64,000 nucleotides of DNA from Archangium violaceum (GTDB taxonomy: Bacteria > Myxococcota > Myxococcia > Myxococcales > Myxococcaceae): the NCBI RefSeq assembly GCF_016859125.1, contig NZ_CP069338.1, positions 1,550,001-1,614,000 on the forward strand. The letters are read 5' to 3'. The position numbers and the translations under genes were made by a program. Positions 26,594 to 34,667 of this stretch are shown here, piece by piece. The first letter of the stretch is position 1. Each line of letters begins with the position of its first letter. The notes beneath the pieces are model-generated. The model ran no database searches. It was not told the origin of the DNA and saw only the letters and a program-made list of their open reading frames with translations.

Positions 26594-27381
26594 TCCCGCC
26601 CGGCCGTCCAACGCGCGCGAGGGGCGAACAGGCGCGCTCCCGAGGGGGCGCTCGCCATCTCCATGGGGACGCCGTAGAGGGCCTCGAGCCGCTCGCGTTG
26701 CAGCACGTCCGACGCGAGGCCCCGCGCCAGCACCTGCCCGTCGCGCATCAGCAGCACGTGGGTGGCGAAGGCCGCCGCGAGGTTGACGTCGTGGAGCACC
26801 GCCACCGCGCCCAGGCCCGCGTCCACCCGCGCGCGCACCCGCTCCAGCGCCCCCACCTGGTGGGCCACGTCGAGGAACGCGGTGGGCTCGTCCAGCAGCA
26901 ACAGCTTCGGTTGCTGCACCAGCCCGCGCGCCAGCAGCAGCATCCGGCGCTCGCCTCCGGACATGGCCTCGCAGGAGCGCTCCGCCAGGTACGCCACCCC
27001 GAGCTCCTCCAACACCTCCCGCGCCAGCGCCTCGTCGCTCGTCGAGGTGAGGCCCCACAGCCCGAGGTGCGGACTGCGCCCCATCAGCACCAGCTCCAGC
27101 CCGCTGAAGCCCTCGGCGGGCTCGAAGTTCTGCGGCACCCACGCCACGTTCCGGGCGAGCGCCCTCGCCTCCCACTCTCCGCGCTCGCGGCCCAGCAGCC
27201 GGATGACTCCGCGCGTCCACGGCATCTCCCCGAGCACCCCGCGCAGCAGCGTGCTCTTGCCCGTGCCGTTGGGTCCGAGCACCACCCACAGCTCCCGGGC
27301 ACGCACCACGCAGTCCACGTCCCGCAGCACGGGAGTGGGCCCGTAGCCCGCGCTGAGTCCCTGGATATCGAGGAGCGTCAG
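26590..27381 (-). CDS. ABC transporter ATP-binding protein, BtuD/FecE type, with a likely CTG start
   Basis: A 263-residue cytoplasmic ATPase. Walker A is GPNGTGKST, the signature is AMSGGERRM, Walker B is LLLLDEPTAFLD and the switch histidine is in VAVLHDVN. The sequence pattern fits iron-siderophore/cobalamin/metal importers. The domain begins LDIQGLSAGYG, and no ATG, GTG or TTG lies nearby in frame. A CTG at 27379-27381 overlaps the upstream kinase stop (CTGA) and has GGAAGG at suitable spacing, so a coupled non-canonical start is likely. No permease is adjacent; the nearest partner genes are the btuC/btuF-like pair at 34880-36813 on the same strand. Confidence 0.85.
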   Translation of the reverse strand: MTLLDIQGLSAGYGPTPVLRDVDCVVRARELWVVLGPNGTGKSTLLRGVLGEMPWTRGVIRLLGRERGEWEARALARNVAWVPQNFEPAEGFSGLELVLMGRSPHLGLWGLTSTSDEALAREVLEELGVAYLAERSCEAMSGGERRMLLLARGLVQQPKLLLLDEPTAFLDVAHQVGALERVRARVDAGLGAVAVLHDVNLAAAFATHVLLMRDGQVLARGLASDVLQRERLEALYGVPMEMASAPSGARLFAPRARWTAGRD

Positions 27382-30251
27382 GAGCCGCCCTTCCTCTTCT
27401 GGATCTCCCGGTACAGCGCCTTCACCTTGCCGAGCAGCTCGGGGCTCTCGACGTCGCCCATGCCCACCACCTCGGCCTCGAGGTCCTCGTAACGGCTGCA
27501 CAGGAAGTTGAGGCTCTCGCACGCGTAGACGCGGGTGAGCGCCTTGTAGGCGCTGCGCGTGCGGGCCCACTCCTTCTGCAGGGTCGACGCGTTGCGCGAG
27601 GAGCGCTTGCGCGGCGGTGGACGCTTGCTGGGAGCCGGCTGCGGGTCATTGAGCGGAGCGAGCAGCGACTCCTCGGGAGAGGGCTCGACCATGGAGGAGC
27701 CCGCGTCCGGGGCCGTTGCCATCTCGGGAGCGGCAGCCGCGGCGGGTGCCTCTTCCGGAGCAGGAGGGGCCGTCCGCGTACCACCCGGGACGGGGGCGCC
27801 CCCAGCGGTGGAAGGCGCCGCGGCTTCGGGAGCGGGGACAGACGAAGGGGCGACGGACGGAGCCCGGGCCGTCTTGCCTCCCGAGGGGAGCACGGGACGC
27901 GCGGGTGGAGGCTCCACCGTCTCGGAGTCCACGGGGTGCTGAAGGAAGAAGGCGGCGGCCCCCACGCCCAGGCCCGTCAGCAGCAGCGCGAGCCCCATGA
28001 TGATCATCCCCCATGGGAGCCCCGGCCGCTTCGGGACGGCCGTGCGACGGGTGATCTCCTTGTCCTGGGCGGGCTGGGCCTGGGCCACGGCCCTGTGAGA
28101 GGAGGAGGACGTCTGGCGCGGGGAGGACACGGGAACACCCGTCGACGTCACACGCCGGCGAGGCTTCTTCCTGTTCTCCTGGGTCACATCCTCCTCATCC
28201 GGCGAGTCGCGGAGGAGCGACTCATCGAGCACCACGCGCGGCTGCGTGTCCTGGCGATAGACATCCAGCAGGGACACGCGCGGCTGCGTGTCCTCGTGCA
28301 TCTCGCGCGGAAGATGGATGCGCGGTTGCGTGTCCTCCAGGCCCACGTCCACGGCCCCCTCGTCCGCGTTCCCGGTGCCCGCGAGGGGCGTCTCGCCCGT
28401 GGGCTCGAACCGGGCATCCGCCTCCTCCGATGAGGAGCCCCCCAGCCCGGGAACCTCCTCCGTCTCGGAACGGACCGGAGGAACCGCGGTGGCGTGCGAA
28501 CCCTCGCCCGCGCTCAGTGGCTCCGACCAGAGCGGAGTGTCCTCGATGGCGACCACTTCCGGGGGCGGCTGCACCACCAGGGGAACGACGGGAGGCGCGG
28601 CAGGTGGGAAAACAGGACCGGACGCCGGAGCCGAGCCAGAACCTGGCTCCGTCGACAGCACCGGAGGCGCGACGGAAGTGGTGGGAGTCGCGGCCCGGTG
28701 CGTCCCCGCGCCCCGCCTCGCGCCAGAATTCGGCTCCGCCGACAGCACCGGAGGCGCGGCGGGAGTGGCGGGAGTAGCGGCCCGGTGCGTCCCCGCGCTC
28801 CGCCTCGCGCCAGAATTCGGCTCCGCCGACAGCACCGGAGGCACGGAGGGAGTGGCGGCCCGGTGCGTCCCCGTGCCCCGTCCCACGCCGGAGCCCGGCT
28901 CCGCCGACAGAACAGGAGGCGCCACGGGCCTGGGCGCCGGAGGAGTCGTGAGCCCCGACACATCCACCGTGGGCGAGCCGCCCGGGGGAGAATGCCGCTC
29001 GCGCCTGGACTCCTCGATGGCCTCGACGGCGACGGCGGGCCTCGTGGGCTCCTCCACCACCGTCACCGCTGGCCGCGTCTCGCCCTCCTCGCGCACCGGT
29101 CCACCCTCCCGAGCGCGAGGCGTGGGCCTGAAGGAGAGCGGCTCGACGGGGCCATCCAGCCGGATGGTTTTCGGCGGCAGCGTCGGAGAGGGCCTCGGCG
29201 GCGTCCCCTCCGGCATGCCGATCACCACGGGCTCCGGCTCGGGCATGCGCCCCACCTCGCGCAGGCTCGCGAGCAGCCGCCGCTCGGCCTGGTACTCCGC
29301 GCCGAACAGCTCGTGCATGGACCGGCTGACGCTCTCGGGCCCCGAGGAGGGATCCATCTCCAGCAGGCACGCGTTCAGCTTCGCGCGCAGCTCCTCGGCC
29401 GTCTGGAAGCGCTGCGCCGGGTCCACCGCCAGCGCCTTCATCACCAGTTGCTCCACCGCGGGCGGCACGGACGGCACCACCTGGCTCATCGGCGGGATGT
29501 TCGGCTGGGCCACGGCGGACATCAGCTCGCCCGGAGGCAGCTGACCGAAGGGGTTCCTCCCGGAGATGAGCTCGTAGAGGCACAGACCCACCGCGTACAA
29601 ATCACTGCGGCGATCCACCGGCAGGTGCCGGGCCTGCTCCGGTGACATGTAGAGGAACTTGCCGAGGATGATGCTCGGGTTCGTCTTCGCCGCGCTCAGC
29701 CGGCTCTTGGCCAGGCCGAAGTCGATGACCTTCACCTCCCCCTCGTAGGAGATGAGGATGTTCTGCGGCGAGATGTCCCGGTGGACGAGGTTCAGCTCCC
29801 CCTCGTCATCGCCCTTCTTGCGGTGCGCGTAGGCGAGCGCGTCCAGCACCCGGCCCATCACGAACAGCACGAAGGTGAGCGGCAGCGGCCTCTGCCTGTC
29901 ACGCGCCCGCGCCGCCACCTTGCGCAGGTCCTTGCCGTCCACATACTCGAGGGCCATGTACGCCTCGCCCTCGTGCAGCCCCATGTCCAGCACCTGCGCG
30001 ATGGAGCCGTGCGACAGCTTCACCAGCGTGCGCGCCTCGCCCACGAAGCGCTCCACGAACTCCGGATCCTCCGCCAACTGCGGCAATATCTTCTTGATGA
30101 CGCACAGCTTCTCGAAGCCCTGCGCCCCCTCCAGCCGCGCGAGGAAGATCTCCCCCATGCCACCGGTGGCCAGCTGGGTCAGCAGCGTGTAGCGGCCGAA
30201 CGGCACCGGCCGGAACGGACGCAGTCGAGCGTTCGATGACGACGGGTTCAT
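27378..30251 (-). CDS. Ser/Thr protein kinase with long low-complexity linker and one transmembrane helix
   Basis: A 957-residue PKN-type kinase. Kinase domain about residues 18-290: glycine loop TGGMGEIF, catalytic lysine in CVIKKIL, HRDISPQNIL, DFGLAKS and YMSPEQ in place of APE. Residues about 330-750 are Pro/Glu-rich with tandem 29-residue units (ending HRAATP) and repeated EDTQPR motifs whose threonines may be phosphosites. One transmembrane segment (MIIMGLALLLTGLGVGAAAFFLQ) lies near residue 790, followed by a Pro/Ala linker and a conserved C-terminal 80 residues with two cysteines. The ATG at 30249-30251 is chosen as nearest to the kinase domain. Its stop overlaps the ABC ATPase start. 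Confidence 0.9.
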   Translation of the reverse strand: MNPSSSNARLRPFRPVPFGRYTLLTQLATGGMGEIFLARLEGAQGFEKLCVIKKILPQLAEDPEFVERFVGEARTLVKLSHGSIAQVLDMGLHEGEAYMALEYVDGKDLRKVAARARDRQRPLPLTFVLFVMGRVLDALAYAHRKKGDDEGELNLVHRDISPQNILISYEGEVKVIDFGLAKSRLSAAKTNPSIILGKFLYMSPEQARHLPVDRRSDLYAVGLCLYELISGRNPFGQLPPGELMSAVAQPNIPPMSQVVPSVPPAVEQLVMKALAVDPAQRFQTAEELRAKLNACLLEMDPSSGPESVSRSMHELFGAEYQAERRLLASLREVGRMPEPEPVVIGMPEGTPPRPSPTLPPKTIRLDGPVEPLSFRPTPRAREGGPVREEGETRPAVTVVEEPTRPAVAVEAIEESRRERHSPPGGSPTVDVSGLTTPPAPRPVAPPVLSAEPGSGVGRGTGTHRAATPSVPPVLSAEPNSGARRSAGTHRAATPATPAAPPVLSAEPNSGARRGAGTHRAATPTTSVAPPVLSTEPGSGSAPASGPVFPPAAPPVVPLVVQPPPEVVAIEDTPLWSEPLSAGEGSHATAVPPVRSETEEVPGLGGSSSEEADARFEPTGETPLAGTGNADEGAVDVGLEDTQPRIHLPREMHEDTQPRVSLLDVYRQDTQPRVVLDESLLRDSPDEEDVTQENRKKPRRRVTSTGVPVSSPRQTSSSSHRAVAQAQPAQDKEITRRTAVPKRPGLPWGMIIMGLALLLTGLGVGAAAFFLQHPVDSETVEPPPARPVLPSGGKTARAPSVAPSSVPAPEAAAPSTAGGAPVPGGTRTAPPAPEEAPAAAAAPEMATAPDAGSSMVEPSPEESLLAPLNDPQPAPSKRPPPRKRSSRNASTLQKEWARTRSAYKALTRVYACESLNFLCSRYEDLEAEVVGMGDVESPELLGKVKALYREIQKRKGGS
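28643..28925. repeat. Tandem in-frame repeats within the kinase gene
   Basis: Three to four copies of an 87-bp unit (the last one 78 bp) that begins GGCTCCGCCGACAGCACCGG on the plus strand. Each encodes about 29 residues of the form SAEPNSGARR-GTHRAATP-APPVL. Copy number probably varies between strains because adjacent copies are nearly identical. Confidence 0.85.
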
Positions 30252-30356
30252 GCCGGACGAGGGGCGCTCATGCTCGCAGGGGGGAGCGCCCATGCTCGCA
30301 TTGATCTGGGTCCCAGTGCGAGCCTCAATCCCAACTTTCCACCACACAATCCCACC

Positions 30357-32051
30357 TCAGCGCACACCGGGATTGGTGAGCTGGGGGATGTCCTCGTCCA
30401 CGACCTCGAAGGCGGCGACCTTGTCGCGAGGGGGGCGGATGAGGCGCTCGCCGAGGGGAACCACGTCGAAGCGGGCGCCGATGACGGCCAGCGTCTTGCC
30501 GGTGATGAGCACCTGGCCGGGCATGGCGGTGCCAGCCAGCAACGAGGCCACCTGCACGCCCTCGCCCACGGCGGTGTACGAGGGACGGGACTCGGGGCCC
30601 ACCAGCCCCACGAGGGCCCGGGTGGTGGTGATGCCGATGCGCAGCTCGCACCGCTCGTCCATGGGGCGGCGGGCCATGTAGCGCTCCCAATCGGCGCGCA
30701 GGGCGAGCGCGGCGCGCACCGCGCGCACGGGATCATCCAGCTTGGAGAAGGGAGAGCCGAAGAGGGCGCGGAGCGACTCGCCGACGAAGGTCTCCAGGGT
30801 GCCCTCGAAGCTGAAGACGAGGCCGCCCAGGCGCGAGTGGAAGTCGTTGAGCAGCACGGTGGCGCGCTCGGCGCCGATGCGGGAGCACAGCGCGCCGAAG
30901 CCGACGAGCTCGGCGTGGACGACGGTGAGGTTGCGCTCCTCCAGTCCGGGCAGCTTGCCGCCCGGGCGCTGCTGGAGCTCGGCGGCGCGGCGCTCGGCCA
31001 CCTCGGGCGAGAGGAAGCGCTCCAGATGGTGGCGCGAGGCCAGCCCGCCCGAGGAGCCGGAGAACTTCTGCACGCCCGTGGCCACCAGGTGCGCCACGGC
31101 GGTGCAGGCATCGAGCATGACCTCCAGCTCGGTGTCGTTCTTCGCGGAGGTGTTGACGTAGAGGACGCCGGAGAAGGGCGACTCGATGCCGATGGGGATG
31201 CAGAGCACCCGGTCCACGCCATAGAGGATGACGCTCTCGCGGCCGGCGAAGCGGCGGTCGTCGCGCACGTCGCCCACCAGGAGCGCGCGACCCTGGCGCA
31301 GGGCCTCCTCGATGATGCCATCGGAGACGGGCACCTCGCCCTTGGCGAGCTTGCCACGGTGGCGCACGGCGGCGGGGACCAGCACCCCGGTGGGATGGCG
31401 CAGCAGCACCACGGCGGTGGTGGCGCCGATGCGCTCGAGCACCCGGTCCATGGTGACTTCGAGGAAGGCCGTCAGGTTCGAGGCGGTGGCGAGCGCCTCC
31501 GCGACGTGGAAGAGGAGGACGAGCGTCTCGTAGGCGCCGCGAGGAGGCGAGGGAGGTGAGGGAGGCGCCGGGGCGAGGGGCGCGGCGGTGGCGGGGATGC
31601 TGTCGAAGGGGCTGGAGAAGTTGTCGAGCGCCCGCAGCAGGTCCACGTTCTTGATGTTCTTGGTGAGGATGACGGAGGGCCCCACGTCATCCCCATGGCC
31701 GAAGCGGCGCACGCCCCCGGCGCCCAGGTCCACCATCTCGGTGGCGGCGTTCTCCACCTGGTGGGGTTGGCGCACCGAGAGGGTGTTCTCACCCAGGGAG
31801 ATGGTGTCGCCGGGGTTCAGCTCGAGGCGGCCCTGAAGGGGCGTGCCGTTGACGCGGCTGCCGTTGCGGCTGCCGAGGTCCTCGATGCTCAGACTGTCCC
31901 CCTCCACGACGAGGCGGGCATGTCGCCGAGAGACGAGGTCTCCGCCCAGGACGATGTCGTTCTCATCCGCGCGGCCGAGGTGCGTGACGCCCTCTGGCAG
32001 CTCGTAGGCAGTGTCGAAGTAACCCGGGCCGTTGATGATGATCTGCCACAT
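30357..32051 (-). CDS. FHA-GAF-class III cyclase-like signalling protein
   Basis: A 564-residue soluble protein. FHA domain residues about 5-95 (THLGRADENDIVLGGDLVSRRHARL, then RNGSRVNG), GAF domain about 175-335, nucleotide-cyclase fold about 365-560. In the cyclase part the usual metal-binding aspartates appear as glutamates: HAELVGFGAL, TFVGESLRALFG, and YTAVGEGVQVA where GD is usual. It may be inactive or a nucleotide sensor. The FHA domain would read phosphothreonines; the adjacent kinase at 27378-30251, with its DTQPR repeats, is an obvious candidate partner. ATG at 32049-32051 begins the FHA fold. Confidence 0.85.
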   Translation of the reverse strand: MWQIIINGPGYFDTAYELPEGVTHLGRADENDIVLGGDLVSRRHARLVVEGDSLSIEDLGSRNGSRVNGTPLQGRLELNPGDTISLGENTLSVRQPHQVENAATEMVDLGAGGVRRFGHGDDVGPSVILTKNIKNVDLLRALDNFSSPFDSIPATAAPLAPAPPSPPSPPRGAYETLVLLFHVAEALATASNLTAFLEVTMDRVLERIGATTAVVLLRHPTGVLVPAAVRHRGKLAKGEVPVSDGIIEEALRQGRALLVGDVRDDRRFAGRESVILYGVDRVLCIPIGIESPFSGVLYVNTSAKNDTELEVMLDACTAVAHLVATGVQKFSGSSGGLASRHHLERFLSPEVAERRAAELQQRPGGKLPGLEERNLTVVHAELVGFGALCSRIGAERATVLLNDFHSRLGGLVFSFEGTLETFVGESLRALFGSPFSKLDDPVRAVRAALALRADWERYMARRPMDERCELRIGITTTRALVGLVGPESRPSYTAVGEGVQVASLLAGTAMPGQVLITGKTLAVIGARFDVVPLGERLIRPPRDKVAAFEVVDEDIPQLTNPGVR

Positions 32052-32149
32052 CGCGGCGGGGAGATTACACGACCCGGGCGCTTCGTTCGCATACGGGCAG
32101 CGGATTGAGACCCGGAGTCGAATCCTCCAGGGACTCCGGAGCGTCCCCG

Positions 32150-32169
32150 GCCGGTGGAGCCACACCGGC
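32150..32169 (-). terminator. Hairpin downstream of the lipoprotein gene
   Basis: Perfect 7-bp stem GCCGGTG/CACCGGC with a 6-base loop, 36 bp beyond the stop of the gene ending at 32205. No T-run follows, so intrinsic termination is only a possibility. Confidence 0.35.
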
Positions 32170-32204
32170 TCCCCGAGCGCCCGGCGCCTCCGGGGAGTCT
32201 CCCG

Positions 32205-32888
32205 TCACCGCCACTCGCAGACGGGAGAGCCGTTCACCACCACGATCGCGTCCAGGTCGAACCCGCCCGACGTGGACCCATAGGCGTTCTCCCCGCTGTC
32301 CTTGATGCGGACGAAGCGCGCCCGGGCCACGCCGAGGGTGGCCAGGTCGAAACCATCACCGCCCGCCACGGACGGGTCCGTGGGGCTGATGCCGTTGTCC
32401 GGCGAGGAGAACACGTGCTTCACGCCCGCGCAGCCAGGGGAGCCGTTGGCCCTGTCCGTGGGAGCACAGGGGAAGTCGTGCCACGTCTGGCCATCCTCGC
32501 TCACGGAGACGAAGCCCGTCTCCGCGAAGTTGCCGAAGGGGTTCTCGAAGACGAGCAGATCCACGCCGGGCCCATCCACCACGCCGATGTCGGTGAGCTC
32601 GAGGACGATCTCCCCCCGCTCGCCGAGCGAGAGCACGTCCAGCGAGCCCATGCCGGAGCCACCCCCGTGGGGCGGTCCGAGCACGATGTCCGGATAGCCA
32701 TCCTGGCCGAAGCCGGCGAACGGGCCGGGCGAGAAGGACACCACCTTGTCGGCGAACGGGTCGTTCTCGCTCGCGCAGACCACCGGAGTCTTCGGCTCCT
32801 CCTCGTCGGAGGGACCTCCGCAGCCGGTGACGAGCAAGGCGGTGACGAGACAGGCGCTCCAGCGCGCCGGGGTGCCGTGGGTCCTCAT
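32205..32888 (-). CDS. Secreted lipoprotein with a beta-rich discoidin-like domain
   Basis: A 227-residue lipoprotein. The signal peptide ends in LLVTGCGG (Cys at about residue 23). The mature domain has alternating strands typical of secreted binding modules: VVSFSPGPFAGFGQDGYP, LELTDIGVVDGPGVDLLVFE, FVSVSEDGQTWHDFPC, and a C-terminal FDLDAIVVVNG. No named family can be assigned with certainty. It starts 2 bp after the stop of the upstream lipoprotein gene, so both are probably co-transcribed and exported together. Confidence 0.75.
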   Translation of the reverse strand: MRTHGTPARWSACLVTALLVTGCGGPSDEEEPKTPVVCASENDPFADKVVSFSPGPFAGFGQDGYPDIVLGPPHGGGSGMGSLDVLSLGERGEIVLELTDIGVVDGPGVDLLVFENPFGNFAETGFVSVSEDGQTWHDFPCAPTDRANGSPGCAGVKHVFSSPDNGISPTDPSVAGGDGFDLATLGVARARFVRIKDSGENAYGSTSGGFDLDAIVVVNGSPVCEWR

Positions 32889-32890
32889 GG

Positions 32891-34180
32891 CTATTGCTTC
32901 TGGACGAGGACGAGCCGGCTGCCGTTCTTGTCCTTCACGCCCACGAGCAGATTCGTGCCCAGCGGGGCCATCAACACCACGTTGGTGCAGGTATTCTGGG
33001 TGGTGAGCACGGGCGCGAGCTCGCCCACGACGACCGCCTTCGGCTCGATGCCCGTCGTCAGCTCGATGCGCGAGACATCGTTCGTGAGCGCATTGAACGA
33101 CGCATCGTAATGGCCACGGTGGAGCGCCACACCCTGACCAAAGCCGGCCACCGCGAAGAGATCACTGCCCGCGTAGATCTCCGGAGCATTCTCCGCGGTG
33201 AGCGCCAGGGTCGTACCGCCCGAGAGCGCCGGCGTGTACGTCGCGGGGGCCACCGCGAGCAGGTGGTTGATGTAGGGGTCGAACGGGCCCGAGGGGTTGG
33301 GAACGCTGTATCCGAGCACGGCGATCTCCTGGCTCGTCGCCGCCGTGTAGCCGCTGGCGGGAGCATCCACCGGGAAGGTCGCCAGCTTCGACCCCTGGAA
33401 GGGAGGTGTCCCGGTCTTCAACGCGTAGACGCCACTGCCCCCCTCGGAGGAACCCTCGACGCCCTGGCCGTTGAACAGGAAGGCCCCGGAGACACCGACC
33501 GCGGAGAAGTTGCCGTTCGCGGACACGTGGGAGGACTTATCCGGGCTGGCCGTGTCGTACACCAGGACCGAGCCAGGGATGTTCTCGATGGGGCCCGACT
33601 TCGTGTAGCCGGCGAGCAGCCGGGTGCCATCGTTGGCCAGGAAGCCGCTCAAATACGTGCTGCTGCCACGATCCGCCTCGGGGATGACGGCTTGCAGGGG
33701 CGTCGTGCTGGCGACGATGTTGGGCCAGGTGCCGAGCTCGTAGAGGCTGTTGTCGGTTCCTCCGCTCAGGCCGTACAGCTTGAACTCGGCGCCGCTCGGG
33801 ATGGCCGTCACCGCGATGAGTCCCTCGGGGAGCGCGGCGGACTCGGCGGCGGCGTAGCCCGTCTGGAGCTGCAGCGTGCCGAGCTTCTCGTCATGTGGCA
33901 GGTCCGCGCACGCGACTCCCGCGTCGGTGCCCGCGTCGTCCGTCGGCTCGTTACCGCCATCCGTCGGCCCGGTGCCCGCATCCGTGACGTCCCGCTCCAC
34001 GCAGCGGTTGTCCTGGCACACGTACTCCTGCCCCTTGGGAAGCGTGCCCCTCTGGGCGATGCAGTCGAACTGGTCGATGCACTCCTGAGTACAGCCGGTG
34101 CCCAGCAGCCCCAGCGACAAGGCACCCAGGACCCATACGAAGCGACCCACCCCTCGCGAACCCATCATTGCTGTCTTCAT
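32891..34180 (-). CDS. Secreted lipoprotein, beta-rich, function unknown
   Basis: A 429-residue lipoprotein starting at the ATG at 34178-34180. Signal segment FVWVLGALSLGLLGTGC with a lipobox at Cys28. A short Cys-containing stretch (CIDQFDCIAQ, YVCQDNRCVERD) and an Asp/Gly/Thr-rich linker (TDAGTGPTDGGNEPTDDAGTDAG) lead to a beta-rich domain of about 330 residues with repeated hydrophobic strands, possibly a propeller. It is the first gene of a two-gene unit with 32205-32888 and lies immediately downstream of the tRNA cluster. Confidence 0.75.
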   Translation of the reverse strand: MKTAMMGSRGVGRFVWVLGALSLGLLGTGCTQECIDQFDCIAQRGTLPKGQEYVCQDNRCVERDVTDAGTGPTDGGNEPTDDAGTDAGVACADLPHDEKLGTLQLQTGYAAAESAALPEGLIAVTAIPSGAEFKLYGLSGGTDNSLYELGTWPNIVASTTPLQAVIPEADRGSSTYLSGFLANDGTRLLAGYTKSGPIENIPGSVLVYDTASPDKSSHVSANGNFSAVGVSGAFLFNGQGVEGSSEGGSGVYALKTGTPPFQGSKLATFPVDAPASGYTAATSQEIAVLGYSVPNPSGPFDPYINHLLAVAPATYTPALSGGTTLALTAENAPEIYAGSDLFAVAGFGQGVALHRGHYDASFNALTNDVSRIELTTGIEPKAVVVGELAPVLTTQNTCTNVVLMAPLGTNLLVGVKDKNGSRLVLVQKQ

Positions 34181-34313
34181 GCGCGTCCCGCTCCTCATGT
34201 GGAGTAACCGAAGAGGGGGGCGCGGATACGGCGGCGGGGCAGGTCTTGTCAAATGCTCCGTCCACCTCGCACCAGGAGTGGGCCTCGCGTGGAGGATGGA
34301 CGACAATGAGGAG

Positions 34314-34388
34314 TACCGCGGGCGGGATTCGAACCCGCAACCTCTGCGTTCTGAGCGCAGCACCTCTACCAGGTTGGGCTACCGCGGC
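34314..34388 (-). tRNA. Atypical tRNA, anticodon CAG, short variable loop
   Basis: A 75-nt cloverleaf on the minus strand: acceptor GCCGCGG/CCGCGGT, anticodon stem CTGCG/CGCAG with loop CTCAGAA (anticodon CAG), a 5-base variable region AGGTT, T-arm GCGGG-TTCGAAT-CCCGC, discriminator A, no encoded CCA. The anticodon is leucine-type, but bacterial tRNA-Leu normally has a long variable arm, which this lacks. The D-stem has one mismatch. Amino-acid identity is uncertain. Confidence 0.75.
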
Positions 34389-34406
34389 GTGTGTTTCGAC
34401 TGCGAG

Positions 34407-34481
34407 TGCCGAAGGCGGGATTCGAACCCGCAACCACCAGACTCTCGATCTGGGGCCTCTACCGAGTTGGGCTACTTCGGC
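34407..34481 (-). tRNA. Atypical tRNA, anticodon GAG, C33, short variable loop
   Basis: A 75-nt cloverleaf: acceptor GCCGAAG/CTTCGGC, anticodon stem CCAGA/TCTGG with loop TCGAGAG (anticodon GAG). C stands at position 33 where U is nearly universal. The variable region TGGTT is 5 bases and the T-arm is identical to the neighbouring tRNA at 34314. Discriminator A; no encoded CCA. It may be a diverged paralogue, a pseudogene or a specialised tRNA. Confidence 0.7.
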
Positions 34482-34522
34482 GGGACTGCGCTCCAATCGC
34501 ATCCAGGAGCGTGTGCTGCGAG

Positions 34523-34595
34523 TACCCCGTACGGGAGTCGAACCCGTCTTTCCGCATTGAGAGCGCGGTGTCCTTCGCCGATAGACGAACGGGGC
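34523..34595 (-). tRNA. tRNA-Glu (CTC)
   Basis: A 73-nt cloverleaf: acceptor GCCCCGT/ACGGGGT, D-arm region TTCGTCTA and AGGACACC as in bacterial tRNA-Glu, anticodon stem CCGCG/TGCGG with loop CTCTCAA (anticodon CTC), T-arm ACGGG-TTCGACT-CCCGT, discriminator A. Glutamate identity fits both anticodon and body. The bases after the 3' end (CTCGCAG) also follow the tRNA at 34407, hinting at a shared processing unit. Confidence 0.9.
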
Positions 34596-34596
34596 A

Positions 34597-34657
34597 AGAG
34601 GCCGGGTCCCTTTCTGGGAGCCCGGCCTCTGGGTCCGTGCCTCGTCTTGGAACGAGG
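34597..34657 (-). terminator. Two strong hairpins between the small gene and tRNA-Glu
   Basis: On the minus strand, 10 bp beyond the stop of the 50-codon gene, comes a CCTCGT/ACGAGG stem (34640-34657), then a perfect 10-bp stem AGAGGCCGGG/CCCGGCCTCT (34597-34630) that ends just before tRNA-Glu. They could end the small-gene transcript or form a processing leader for the tRNA precursor. There is no clear T-run. Confidence 0.5.
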
Positions 34658-34667
34658 ACGCGGGAGA

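Noticed and set aside
28643-28925. Possible CRISPR-like repeats
   Set aside because: Repeats are adjacent 87-bp in-frame units within a kinase gene with no unique spacers.
34314-34481. Calling the first two tRNAs ordinary tRNA-Leu
   Set aside because: They lack the long variable arm of tRNA-Leu and one lacks U33, so only the anticodon was reported.
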